Shown here piece by piece: positions 39,747-48,239 of a stretch of DNA of 64,000 bases; the first letter of the stretch is position 1; each line of letters starts with the position of its first letter. The position numbers were made by a program, and so were the translations under genes. The notes under the pieces are model-generated. The model did not search any database, was not told the DNA's origin, and saw nothing but the letters and a program-made list of their open reading frames with translations. The stretch lies in NCBI GenBank assembly GCA_012521105.1, contig JAAYNA010000149.1:1-64000 (forward strand). The letters run 5' to 3'. Source of the stretch: Clostridiaceae bacterium (GTDB lineage Bacteria > Bacillota > Clostridia > DSM-8532).

Positions 39747-40283
39747 ATGGCTTGGCAAAGAAAACTGGGAAGGCCGACCGATCAGAGAAAAGCTATGCTG
39801 AGAAGTCTGGTAACTTCACTGATACAATATGGTAGAATTGAAACAACCGAAGCAAGGGCCAAAGAGGTTGCGCCTATTGCAGACAGGTTGATTGCGCTGG
39901 CTGTGAAGGAGTGCGATAATTTTACAACAAAACAGGTAAAAATAAGTACGCCGGTACTTGACAGCAAGGGCAAGAAAATGACGGTTTCAAAGAAATCAAA
40001 AAATGACAGAAGTTATGAAGTTGTTGAGAGAGAAGTAAAGACAGAAATGAAACCGGTAGACAGTCCTTCAAGACTTCATGCAAGACGAATTATTATTTCC
40101 TGGCTTTACAGAGTTAAAGATGAGGACGGTAAAAATATAAATCTTGCAAATAAGCTGATGGACGAGATTGCCCCTCGTTATAAAGAAAAGAACAGAACAA
40201 GCGGATTTACAAGAATGTACAAAATTGGACCTCGAAGAGGGGACGGGGCCAACATGGTAATACTGGAATTAATAAATGAATAA
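39747..40283 (+). CDS. rplQ: 50S ribosomal protein L17 with internal insertion
   Basis: Exit-region 50S protein. Front RKLGRPTDQRKAMLRSLVTSLIQYGRIETTEARAKE and the end IGPRRGDGANMVILELI are standard. At 178 residues it is about 55-65 longer than common L17 proteins (roughly 112-127); the extra part is a lysine-rich stretch (about residues 62-110) before SRLHARRII. The insertion is in frame and contains no stop, so it is a genuine expansion. Followed by terminator hairpins. Confidence 0.95.
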   Translation: MAWQRKLGRPTDQRKAMLRSLVTSLIQYGRIETTEARAKEVAPIADRLIALAVKECDNFTTKQVKISTPVLDSKGKKMTVSKKSKNDRSYEVVEREVKTEMKPVDSPSRLHARRIIISWLYRVKDEDGKNINLANKLMDEIAPRYKEKNRTSGFTRMYKIGPRRGDGANMVILELINE

Positions 40284-40298
40284 TTAAGAGGGGAGAGC

Positions 40299-40323
40299 GG
40301 AGAAGTTCGTTCTCCTTTGTTTT
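40299..40323 (+). terminator. terminator after rplQ
   Basis: GGAGAA, loop GTTCG, TTCTCC, then TTTGTTTT. Probably ends most transcription of the ribosomal cluster. Confidence 0.75.
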
Positions 40324-40341
40324 AGGAAGAGTTTTATAACA

Positions 40342-40365
40342 TCCGCTTCGTTGAAGCGGAGTTTT
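40342..40365 (+). terminator. second hairpin after rplQ
   Basis: Perfect TCCGCTTC / GAAGCGGA stem with GTT loop, followed by GTTTT. Either a tandem terminator or a leader hairpin for the ecfA gene. Confidence 0.55.
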
Positions 40366-40423
40366 GAAACTGCGCATAAATTTCTCCTGTTGTTATAGCA
40401 AAACCTTTTATGGAGTATGGCTA

Positions 40424-42166
40424 ATGAAAGCAATTGTCGTAAAAGACTTGGAATATGTATATTTTTCCCGTGGCGAAAGTGAACCCGCCAGGGCATTAAA
40501 TAATATATCTTTCTCTATAAATGAGGGTGAATTTGTTGCTGTTGTCGGAAGGAATGGTTCGGGGAAATCAACTCTTGCGAAGCATCTGAATGGACTTCTA
40601 ATTCCGGAGGCAGGAACTGTTCGCATATTCGGAAAATTCACCCATGCAGAAGATTTAATATGGGAAATACGAAGCCAGCTTGGAATGGTCTTTCAAAATC
40701 CCGATAATCAGCTTGTGGCTACTACTGTAGAAGAGGATGTAGCTTTCGGGCCTGAGAATCTTGGGGTGGCCCCTGAGGAAATCCGCAAACGGGTTGAAGC
40801 ATCGCTGGAAAAGGTTGATATGCAAAAATATATCAGGCACTCACCTTCCATGCTCTCAGGGGGTCAGAAGCAGAGGGTTGCAATAGCGGGTGTTCTTGCA
40901 ATGAACCCAAAATGCCTTGTGCTTGATGAGGCAACGTCAATGCTTGATCCAACAGGCCGTCGGGATGTAATGAATATACTTCAAAAACTGAATAAGAAAG
41001 AAAACATTACCGTCGTATTAATAACCCATCATATGGATGAAGCTGCACAGACTGACAGGGTTATGGTAATAGATGGTGGAAAGCTTGTGCTTGAAGGCAC
41101 TCCAAGAAATGTTTTTGCAAAAACCGAGATATTAAGAAAGGCAGGTATGGACATACCCCAGGTTTCTTCCTTCTATATTGAAGCGGTTAAAGAAGGAATT
41201 ATACATGGCGGGCAAATACCTATATTGCTTGATGAGGCAAAAGAGATCTTTTCTAACCTCAGTTTTGCTTCTAAAAATCATGAACTTCCACCCGAATGTC
41301 AGGACAAAGTAATGAAAGAAGAGAAAGTTATTGAAATCAGGAACCTGTCATACATATATATGCCCAACACACCGTATGAAAAGCAGGCGCTTAAGAATGT
41401 TTCTCTTGATGTATACAGGGGGGAAATACTTGGGATTATAGGACACACCGGCTCGGGTAAATCAACGCTTATTCAGCATTTAAATGGTCTTTTAACACCT
41501 ACCGACGGAACCATAAATATTTCGGGTATTATCCCAAAGGGAAAGGCATTAAAAGAATTAAGAAGGAAAGTGGGCTTAATTTTCCAGAATCCGGAGGATC
41601 AACTGTTTGAAGAGACTGTCAGTAAAGATATTGCCTTTGGACTTAAAAAAATGGGTGTTCCTGATACCGAAATAGAAAAACGTGTACTGGAGGCTGCCGA
41701 AATTACAGGTTTACCTGCAAATGTTCTTGAAAGATCACCCTTCGAGTTGTCGGGTGGTCAGAAAAGAAGGGTTGCTATTGCCGGCGTTATTGCAATGAAT
41801 CCTGAAATTCTTGTGCTTGACGAACCTACTGCCGGTCTTGATCCTGCAGGCAGCAAAGAAATATATAAATTTTTATTGAAACTGCGAAAGGAAAAGAACA
41901 CTACAATTATTATTGTTTCACATACAATGGAGGATATTGCAAATTATTGCGACAGAGTGGCAGTGATGAACAATGGTGAACTGGTTTTAACAGGGAAAAC
42001 AAGAGAGGTATTTTCCAACAAGGAATACCTTGCAGGTATAGGATTGGATGTGCCGCAAATAACAGAGCTGTTTTACTGCCTGAATAAGAAAAATCCCTTT
42101 ATCAGAAAGGATATTTTAACGGTAGAAGAGGGAATTGCTGAGCTGAAAAGAGTATTGAAAAAATAA
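40424..42166 (+). CDS. ecfA: energy-coupling factor transporter ATPase, two-domain fusion
   Basis: About 580 residues carrying two complete ABC ATPase domains, which most Firmicutes encode as separate ecfA1 and ecfA2. Domain 1: Walker A GRNGSGKST, Q-loop FQNPDNQLV, signature LSGGQKQR, Walker B LVLDEAT. Domain 2, after a linker of about 30 residues: GHTGSGKST, FQNPEDQLF, LSGGQKRR, LVLDEPTAGLD. Each keeps its H-loop (ITHH, VSHTM). Track start 40364 is upstream; ATG 40424 after ggag fits. It energises vitamin uptake with EcfT and distant S components. Confidence 0.93.
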   Translation: MKAIVVKDLEYVYFSRGESEPARALNNISFSINEGEFVAVVGRNGSGKSTLAKHLNGLLIPEAGTVRIFGKFTHAEDLIWEIRSQLGMVFQNPDNQLVATTVEEDVAFGPENLGVAPEEIRKRVEASLEKVDMQKYIRHSPSMLSGGQKQRVAIAGVLAMNPKCLVLDEATSMLDPTGRRDVMNILQKLNKKENITVVLITHHMDEAAQTDRVMVIDGGKLVLEGTPRNVFAKTEILRKAGMDIPQVSSFYIEAVKEGIIHGGQIPILLDEAKEIFSNLSFASKNHELPPECQDKVMKEEKVIEIRNLSYIYMPNTPYEKQALKNVSLDVYRGEILGIIGHTGSGKSTLIQHLNGLLTPTDGTINISGIIPKGKALKELRRKVGLIFQNPEDQLFEETVSKDIAFGLKKMGVPDTEIEKRVLEAAEITGLPANVLERSPFELSGGQKRRVAIAGVIAMNPEILVLDEPTAGLDPAGSKEIYKFLLKLRKEKNTTIIIVSHTMEDIANYCDRVAVMNNGELVLTGKTREVFSNKEYLAGIGLDVPQITELFYCLNKKNPFIRKDILTVEEGIAELKRVLKK

Positions 42167-42330
42167 GACAGCGTAAGGTTGGTATAGAATAAATTTACAG
42201 ATAAAAACAGGGCTTCCTTGTATTGCATAATATCCGCTTACTATAATAAATTAAAGCTATCAAAATAAATTATTGACTGATTAAAGCCTTTTGTGTGTTA
42301 AAGTATATTAAAAATATCAGAGAGGTAGAT

Positions 42331-43134
42331 ATGCTTAAAAACATTACTATGGGTCAGTATATCCCGGGAAACTCAGTACTGCACCGGGCAGATCCGAGAA
42401 CCAAAATAATCTGGACCATGTTTTTAATAATTGCACTTTTTATTGCAAATAACATATACGGTTACGTTATGATGCTTGCATTGGTGGGGATTATTCTTGT
42501 AATCTGCGGGGTTCCGGTAAGCTATACACTTAGGGGTATAAGGCCTCTGTTAATAATCCTTATAATAACTTCTGCAATAAATATTTTTGCGTACCCGGGA
42601 AGTAATGTGCTGGTTTCTTTTGGTTCTTTCAGAATTACCCTTGAAGGTATATTACAGGCTATTATAATCGCAGTAAGACTTTCATTAATGGTTATTATAG
42701 GTTCGATACTTACTCTTACCACAACTCCTATTGCACTGACCGATGGTTTGGAAAAACTTCTGTCACCCCTTAAAAAAATAAAGGTTCCTGTTCATGAAAT
42801 GGCTATGATGATGTCAATTGCTTTGCGTTTTATTCCGACATTATTAGAAGAGACGGACAGGATTATTAAGGCCCAGTCATCTCGGGGTGCGGATTTTGAT
42901 ACAGGAAACTTCATTGAAAAGGCTAAAAGCTTTATACCCGTTCTGATACCGCTTTTTGTCAATGCATTTAAAAGGGCCGAAGAACTGGCGACTGCAATGG
43001 AATCAAGGTGCTACCGCGGTGACATTGGGCGTACAAGAATGAAGGAACTGGTTTATACCAAAGTTGATAGAAACATTAACATATTTCTGATTATGTTTTA
43101 TATTCTTTTTATATTATCAACATTTTTTATTTAG
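42331..43134 (+). CDS. ecfT: energy-coupling factor transporter transmembrane protein EcfT
   Basis: Membrane T component linking EcfA ATPases to substrate-binding S components. About 267 residues with four to six hydrophobic helices and the coupling motifs SRGADF and ESRCYRGD (Ala/Ser-Arg-Gly type) in cytoplasmic helices. Start at ATG 42331 after gaggtag rather than the upstream TTG. The usual next genes truA, rplM and rpsI are absent here. Confidence 0.93.
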   Translation: MLKNITMGQYIPGNSVLHRADPRTKIIWTMFLIIALFIANNIYGYVMMLALVGIILVICGVPVSYTLRGIRPLLIILIITSAINIFAYPGSNVLVSFGSFRITLEGILQAIIIAVRLSLMVIIGSILTLTTTPIALTDGLEKLLSPLKKIKVPVHEMAMMMSIALRFIPTLLEETDRIIKAQSSRGADFDTGNFIEKAKSFIPVLIPLFVNAFKRAEELATAMESRCYRGDIGRTRMKELVYTKVDRNINIFLIMFYILFILSTFFI

Positions 43135-43293
43135 ATTATTTATACCAAACTATATTTGCTGTTAACCAATACAACCAGTTTTATGATGTAATTTACCGGG
43201 AAATAATTAAGCTGCAAGAAGGACTTTGGCAATTTCAACATACCGTTTCGACCAAACAGGAAATTTAGACTCTCAGCCTGTTGTGGGAAACAG

Positions 43294-43333
43294 GTATCCG
43301 TCACCTGTAATGTAAGAGGTGGAGGATACTTTT
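43294..43333 (+). terminator. hairpin downstream of ecfT, possible terminator
   Basis: GTATCC (43294-43299) pairs with GGATAC (43324-43329), enclosing CACCT/AGGTG, followed by TTTT. A small CCTGTT/AACAGG hairpin precedes it. The T run is short, so termination is likely but not certain. Confidence 0.5.
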
Positions 43334-43360
43334 GAGCCCTGTTATAATATATAGTAATAT
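43332..43360 (+). promoter_or_regulatory. candidate promoter of the TPR gene
   Basis: TTGAGC at 43332-43337 and TAATAT at 43355-43360 with a 17-bp spacer, about 43 bp before the TPR start. The -10 is only a partial match. Confidence 0.4.
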
Positions 43361-43402
43361 AATAAAAGGCGGTAGGATTTAAAACGCTAAAAGGCGAGAA
43401 TA

Positions 43403-44299
43403 GTGGGTATGAATAAGATTATATTATATGCAAAGTTTTGCATTATGTGGTCTGTTAATTTTATAAGAGACGGTAAATCCCTGAAGTATTCTCTTAACCT
43501 GGCTTTGTTATATGAACAGATGGGCAGGGTTTTTCGTGCAGCCAGAATATATTATAAAAATATAAAAATATACCCCGATGACCCAAGAGCATATTATGGC
43601 ATTGCAATACTATATGACAACAAAAAGCGGTACCAGGATGCAATTAAATGGTTCAAAAAGGCTATAAATGTTAATCCCGATTTTGTACCAGCATGGTTTT
43701 TTATGGCCAACTCATTATATGAGCTTGACGATAAAAACGCAGCGCTTGATTGCTATAAGAAGGTTATTGCTTTGAACCCTACAAACTTCTGGGCACATAA
43801 TAACGCAGGTTCGATATGTGAAGAACTGGGTATGAATGTTGAAGCATTGCATTATTTTCGAAAGGCATTGGAGATTATCCCCAGGCACCACAAGGTATTA
43901 TTCAATATGGGCGTGGTATTTGCCAAAATGGGATACGAACAGAAGGCACAGGAATGTTACTGGGAATCCATCAGAGGGTACAGCAGGTATCCATACAGTT
44001 TTTTAAACCTTTCTCTTTTATACAAAGAAGAAAAAGAGCTGGACAGGGCTATAATAGTTATTAGTGAAGGTATCCGGTGCAACCCGGGAGCGCCCTTTTT
44101 GTACTATAACCGGGCCTGTTTTTTAGCTATGGCGGGAAATGTTGATGAAGCATTTCTTGATGTAGTTCGAGCAGCCAAACTGAATCCAGAATTTCTAAGC
44201 TATGCCGAGAAGGATGAAGATCTTGAAAATGTAAGAAAACACCCGGGGTATCAGGCTCTGAAAAAATACTTACAGGACAGGGAGAAAAGCGATGAATGA
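43403..44299 (+). CDS. tetratricopeptide-repeat protein
   Basis: 298 residues built of about six or seven TPR units, recognisable as AYYGIAILYDNKKRYQDAIKWFKKAI, AWFFMANSLYELDDKNAALDCYKK, AHNNAGSICEELGMNVEALHYFRKA and so on. TPRs mediate protein-protein contacts; the partner is unknown. No clear signal peptide. GTG start after aaaaggcgag. Overlaps the methyltransferase gene by 8 bp, so the two are probably translated together. Confidence 0.85.
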   Translation: MGMNKIILYAKFCIMWSVNFIRDGKSLKYSLNLALLYEQMGRVFRAARIYYKNIKIYPDDPRAYYGIAILYDNKKRYQDAIKWFKKAINVNPDFVPAWFFMANSLYELDDKNAALDCYKKVIALNPTNFWAHNNAGSICEELGMNVEALHYFRKALEIIPRHHKVLFNMGVVFAKMGYEQKAQECYWESIRGYSRYPYSFLNLSLLYKEEKELDRAIIVISEGIRCNPGAPFLYYNRACFLAMAGNVDEAFLDVVRAAKLNPEFLSYAEKDEDLENVRKHPGYQALKKYLQDREKSDE

Positions 44300-44891
44300 A
44301 CATTATTACAGTGAAAAACCCACTTCTGAAATTAAAGAAAAGGTATTCAGAGAAACATACAAAAATAAAACCCTGGAATTTGTTTCGGTAAGCGGTGTAT
44401 TTGCTTTTGAAAACCGTATCGATAAAGCGTCCCGTCTTTTAATTGAAACCTTTAAACCCCATGGTCATACAGTGCTGGATATGGGTTGTGGTTACGGGGC
44501 AATAGGTTTGTTCTTAAAAGCTTTGTATCCCCAACTGATTGTGACATTAACCGATATAAATGAACGGGCTGTCTTGTATGCACAGAAAAACGCAGAAAGA
44601 AATAATCTATGGGTAAAAACAGTTAAAGGTAATCTTTATGAAGGTGTTGGTAACAGCCGTTTTGACGATATAGTAACAAACCCACCCATTACAGCCGGTA
44701 AAAAGGTAGTTAACCAACTAATACATGAGGCTGCGGAACATTTGGAGCAAAACGGGGCATTATGGCTTGTTGCCTTCCACAACAAGGGCGGTTCAACCTA
44801 TAAAAAAGTAATGGAAGATACTTTTGGTAATGTAGAGGATGTAAAGAAACAGGGTGGAATCAGAGTGTACCGTTCAATTCTTAGGAAATAA
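44292..44891 (+). CDS. class I SAM-dependent methyltransferase (RsmC-like small domain)
   Basis: 199 residues. SAM-binding motif I VLDMGCGYGAIGLFL, acidic motif II TDINERAV, and the catalytic NPPI in DDIVTNPPITAGK, typical of N2-guanine rRNA methyltransferases such as RsmC C-terminal domains. Single-domain forms are common in Firmicutes. Exact target base is not certain. Overlaps the upstream TPR gene. Confidence 0.9.
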   Translation: MNEHYYSEKPTSEIKEKVFRETYKNKTLEFVSVSGVFAFENRIDKASRLLIETFKPHGHTVLDMGCGYGAIGLFLKALYPQLIVTLTDINERAVLYAQKNAERNNLWVKTVKGNLYEGVGNSRFDDIVTNPPITAGKKVVNQLIHEAAEHLEQNGALWLVAFHNKGGSTYKKVMEDTFGNVEDVKKQGGIRVYRSILRK

Positions 44892-45029
44892 TTTATGCTC
44901 TCTAAAACAGGTCTGTGAAAAAATTACCATTGAAATGGTTGGTTGTAAACTTCATTTGACGCTCATTGGTGTACCATTCCATACAAACCAATTGATTATC
45001 AAATGCAAAATCGGGTAAATATAGCTAGA

Positions 45030-45059
45030 TTGACATATTATGTAGATTAGTGTTACTTT
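45030..45059 (+). promoter_or_regulatory. candidate promoter of the sigma-factor operon
   Basis: Perfect TTGACA at 45030-45035. An extended -10-like TGtTACTTT begins at 45051 with 18-bp spacing. The -10 is weak, so this promoter may need activation or use another sigma factor. Confidence 0.42.
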
Positions 45060-45101
45060 ATACATACAATAGTCTTTACCAGGTATATAGGAGACAGAGT
45101 T

Positions 45102-45662
45102 ATGTTTATTTTTGGTATTGTAATCGATGATGATTTTACCAGGCATAAAATTGAAGAAATGTACAGGATGTACCGAAAACTTTTATTTTATACAGCCTAC
45201 TGCATTTTAAAAGATTATCATGAAGCAGAGGATGTGGTTCACACCGCAATAATAAAAATATGTGATCATATAGATAAAATTGAAGATATAAAGTGTAACA
45301 AAACAAAAGCCTTTCTTGTTATTATAGTTAGAAACATTGCCATCAATGTTTATAATAAAAAAAGGAGATTGTCAGAAATTCATATGGAAAAGCTAATGAA
45401 TCTGAATGATGATTACATACACCCGGAAGAATACATGCTGAAGATTGAAAATGCCGAATGGGTTGCCAGAAAACTGGCATTAATAAATCCCGAATACGCA
45501 GATGTCTTGGTTTTAAGATATACATATCAGCTTTCTATTGAAGAGATAGCCTATTTACTGAATACATCCGAAGGGAATGTAAGGGTGAAATTACATCGTG
45601 CAAGAAAAGCTTTACACGAGATAATGAAAGGTGAGTATTATGAACAACAGACACCAGAATAA
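45102..45662 (+). CDS. RNA polymerase sigma factor, ECF-like sigma-70 family
   Basis: 186 residues: sigma region 2 (about 14-85; KLLFYTAYCILKDYHEAEDVVHTAIIKI) and region 4 helix-turn-helix (about 120-175; YADVLVLRYTYQLSIEEIAYLLNTSEGNVRVKLHRARKAL). No region 1 or 3, so extracytoplasmic-function type. The next gene begins 23 bp upstream of its stop codon and encodes a single-pass membrane protein, a likely anti-sigma factor. Confidence 0.9.
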   Translation: MFIFGIVIDDDFTRHKIEEMYRMYRKLLFYTAYCILKDYHEAEDVVHTAIIKICDHIDKIEDIKCNKTKAFLVIIVRNIAINVYNKKRRLSEIHMEKLMNLNDDYIHPEEYMLKIENAEWVARKLALINPEYADVLVLRYTYQLSIEEIAYLLNTSEGNVRVKLHRARKALHEIMKGEYYEQQTPE

Positions 45663-46374
45663 AAATCATATAAAACAGAAAAAACTGTTGTCTGCCTTTT
45701 ACGATTATGTTGGCGAATACCATTTAGATAACATATGTGCGGACATAGACAGCAGAAAAATTGAAATAGACAATATTGATATCCCACAAAGCCTGGATGA
45801 CTGGTTTGATCGGTATATTAATAATGTTAAAAAGAAAGAAAAACAAAGAAAGTTTATAAAAAAAGCAAAGAGTATCTCTTCCAAGACTGCTGCTATTCTT
45901 CTTGTACTGTTTGTTTCTATAACTACACTTACGCTTAGCGTGGAAGCATTCAGAACACAGGTGTATAATTTACTTTCCACCGAGCACAATGAATATTCAA
46001 GAGTGAGGATTAGACACGAGTCAACTGAAAACGTAACCATTGAATGGGAAAATTACTATTTCCCGACTTATATGCCTGAAGGTTTTTATGTAGCGAGTAT
46101 AAGAGAAGTAGAGGAAATCAAAGAAATTAATTTTATAAATGAGAACAATGAGTACATTGTTTTTTCTCAAGCCCCAAATGAAACTGATTTCAATCTAGAT
46201 ACCGAAGATGGGATAAAGACGGAATTGGTAATTAACAACAGAAAAGCCGTTCTTACCGAAAAAGAAGAAAGGAACATATTGTTCTGGAATAATGAAGAGT
46301 TTAGTTTTTATTTAGTATCAAGACTGGAAGCAGAAAAATTGCAAATTATTGCAGAAAGTTTAGAAAAAAAATAA
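45640..46374 (+). CDS. membrane protein with DUF4367-like domain, probable anti-sigma factor
   Basis: 244 residues. Basic cytoplasmic N-terminus of about 75 residues, one transmembrane segment (about 86-107, AILLVLFVSITTLTLSV), then an extracellular domain (YYFPTYMPEGFYVASI, then YIVFSQAP, and a C-terminal WNNEEFSFYLVS) that matches DUF4367-type sequences. ATG 45640 follows aaaggtgag. Coupling to the sigma factor gene suggests it holds that sigma factor until an outside signal arrives. The assignment is by context. Confidence 0.72.
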   Translation: MNNRHQNKNHIKQKKLLSAFYDYVGEYHLDNICADIDSRKIEIDNIDIPQSLDDWFDRYINNVKKKEKQRKFIKKAKSISSKTAAILLVLFVSITTLTLSVEAFRTQVYNLLSTEHNEYSRVRIRHESTENVTIEWENYYFPTYMPEGFYVASIREVEEIKEINFINENNEYIVFSQAPNETDFNLDTEDGIKTELVINNRKAVLTEKEERNILFWNNEEFSFYLVSRLEAEKLQIIAESLEKK

Positions 46375-46439
46375 AAAATTTTAAAAACAGTGTAACAAAA
46401 TATCACCTTCATTTGTTTTATTGGTAAGGAGGTGGTAAT

Positions 46440-46880
46440 ATGAAAAAATTATTTAAAATTGGTTTAATTCTTTGCCTTATCCTGTCGATGATTTCAGTAC
46501 CTGCTTATGCCGTACAGAAAGATTCGGTGGACGACGAAATGGTCATCAGACCTATGTATACTTACATTGCTGTAATGGCACATCATTTTGACATTAACAG
46601 GTATGGTAAGGCTACAGCAGAAGCTTTAATGAACGCCTTTGATGCTGATAAGTTAAAGGTGGAAGTTAAACTTCAACAGTATAACCCTAAGAGCTACTCA
46701 TGGAAAACACTAAAAACCTGGTCAAGTACTGAGGAGGATACCATCAGTGTTGGTGCAGGTGGAACCTGGTATGTAAATAAGGGATATTTATACCGCTCTG
46801 TTGCAACTGGATATGTATATGTTGACGGTGAAGTGGTTGAAGAAACGGAAATGGTAAGTTCAGCAAAATTTTATGAGTAG
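46440..46880 (+). CDS. secreted protein of unknown function
   Basis: 146 residues with a clear Sec signal peptide (MKKLFKIGLILCLILSMISVPAYA, cleavage after AYA near residue 24). The mature part is beta-rich with many Tyr and Trp (TYIAVMAHHFDI, KTWSSTEEDTISVGAGGTWYV, SVATGYVYVDGEVVEE) and resembles small secreted DUF6147-like proteins, though I am not sure. Strong ribosome site aaggaggtgg. Probably a target or signal of the preceding sigma/anti-sigma pair. Confidence 0.7.
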   Translation: MKKLFKIGLILCLILSMISVPAYAVQKDSVDDEMVIRPMYTYIAVMAHHFDINRYGKATAEALMNAFDADKLKVEVKLQQYNPKSYSWKTLKTWSSTEEDTISVGAGGTWYVNKGYLYRSVATGYVYVDGEVVEETEMVSSAKFYE

Positions 46881-46936
46881 TATATTTAAAAATAAAAAGC
46901 TAAAACTCCTCATTTAGTTCCTTAAGTGTTAGTCTA

Positions 46937-46945
46937 CCCCCCCCC
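46937..46945 (+). repeat. run of nine C residues
   Basis: C9 homopolymer downstream of the secreted-protein gene, directly followed by a TAACAGAT/ATCTGTTA hairpin. Non-coding. Such tracts slip easily and may be misread in assembly. Confidence 0.7.
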
Positions 46946-46970
46946 TAACAGATAAATATAAATCTGTTAA

Positions 46971-47019
46971 GACGCTCACAGGTAATAAAATTTATACCGT
47001 GGGCGTCTTTTCTTTTATT
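46971..47019 (+). terminator. terminator of the sigma-factor operon
   Basis: GACGCTCAC pairs with GTGGGCGTC (one G-U), enclosing GGTA/TACC, followed by TTTCTTTT. Preceded by a perfect TAACAGAT/ATCTGTTA hairpin at 46946-46969. Confidence 0.82.
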
Positions 47020-47121
47020 TTAAATCAACAAAATTAATGCACTCCATTATAAAAAAACGGGAGTTCATACAAAATCTTAAAATTAAGCGAATAAAATATT
47101 AGCTTTATGGGTAAAATATTA

Positions 47122-47153
47122 TATAATATAAATGCAAATGCTTTGCATTTGCA
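47122..47153 (+). promoter_or_regulatory. znu promoter -10 and palindromic operator (candidate Zur box)
   Basis: TATAAT at 47122-47127 with a poor -35 about 17 bp upstream. Immediately downstream TGCAAATGC-TTT-GCATTTGCA (47133-47153) is a perfect 9-3-9 palindrome spanning the expected start site. A Fur-family regulator is encoded at the end of the operon, so repression by zinc-loaded Zur is the simplest reading. Confidence 0.68.
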
Positions 47154-47175
47154 ATAAGCTTGGAGGAAAGGTACC

Positions 47176-48228
47176 ATGCACATTAAAGAATGTGAGCGAA
47201 AAAACTTCATTTACGGCGAAATTTATAACGGCCGAATAAATATTTTAAAAACTAAAAAATACAGTCATGATAAGAGGCAGATTGTTTCTGCAGTTTTTAT
47301 ACTAATGCTTGCGATTCTCACAATACTTAGTTCCTGCAGTTCAAACAATGTGAAGGGCGAAAACGGTAAAATTACCGTTTATACAAGTTTCTATACAATG
47401 TATGATTTTGCTTTGAAAATAGGTGGAGACAAAGTAAATGTTGTGAATATGATTCCATCGGGAATGGAGCCCCACGATTGGGAGCCAAGCCCCAGGGATA
47501 TTGCAGGTTTATCAGGGGCAGATCTGTTTATTTATAACGGCGCGGGTATGGAAGGCTGGGTTGATAAAGTAATTGAATCAATAAAAAATGATAAACTTAT
47601 AACAGTGGAAACATCGAAGGGGATAAGCTTTGAAAAGCCGGTCCATGCTCATGTGCACCAGGAGGAGGCTTTAACACATGAAACTGAGCATTCCCATCAT
47701 AGCCATGAGTATGATCCGCATGTCTGGCTTAACCCGAGAAATGCCAAAATACAGATGAAGGTCATTAAAGACGCTCTGGTTCAGGTTGATCGTGAAAACA
47801 GCCGGTATTATGAAGAAAACTATAATTTCTATGCAGAAAAACTTGATGAGCTGGATAAAAAGTACAAAGAAGCTGCGGCCTCTTTTTCACGAAAAGAAAT
47901 AGTGGTTTCCCACGCAGCTTACGGGTATTTATGCAGTGCATACGGCCTGGAGCAGTTCTCATTAGAAGGTATTGCAAGTGATTCAGAGCCCACCCCTGCG
48001 AGGATGGCCGAGATTATTGATTTTATTAGGAAACATGATGTAAGTGTTATTTTTTTCGACGGTCTTTCCAGCTCCAAGGTTGTGGATGCAGTTGCCAGAG
48101 AAACAGGTGCACGTACTGCAGTTTTAAGTCCTCTTGAGGGAATAAGTGCCGAAGACTTAGAAGCAGGAAAAGATTATTTTTCAATAATGGAGGAAAACCT
48201 GAAGGCTTTGTCAGATGCCTTACGGTAG
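47176..48228 (+). CDS. znuA: zinc ABC transporter substrate-binding lipoprotein
   Basis: Cluster A-I metal receptor, 350 residues. Lipobox LSSC near residue 54, then TVYTSFYTMYDFALKIGGD, metal ligand MEPHDWEPSP, a His-rich loop (HAHVHQEEALTHETEHSHHSH) typical of zinc-specific members, DPHVWLNPRNA, and VSHAAYGYL. The n-region before the hydrophobic segment is unusually long (about 35 residues), but aggaaagg supports ATG 47176. First gene of znuA-znuC-znuB-zur. Confidence 0.94.
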   Translation: MHIKECERKNFIYGEIYNGRINILKTKKYSHDKRQIVSAVFILMLAILTILSSCSSNNVKGENGKITVYTSFYTMYDFALKIGGDKVNVVNMIPSGMEPHDWEPSPRDIAGLSGADLFIYNGAGMEGWVDKVIESIKNDKLITVETSKGISFEKPVHAHVHQEEALTHETEHSHHSHEYDPHVWLNPRNAKIQMKVIKDALVQVDRENSRYYEENYNFYAEKLDELDKKYKEAAASFSRKEIVVSHAAYGYLCSAYGLEQFSLEGIASDSEPTPARMAEIIDFIRKHDVSVIFFDGLSSSKVVDAVARETGARTAVLSPLEGISAEDLEAGKDYFSIMEENLKALSDALR

Positions 48229-48239
48229 GAGGAATATTT

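Noticed and set aside
40364-40423. Upstream TTG start of the EcfA fusion given by the track
   Set aside because: It runs through the second hairpin after rplQ and lacks a ribosome site; ATG 40424 gives the usual EcfA N-terminus.
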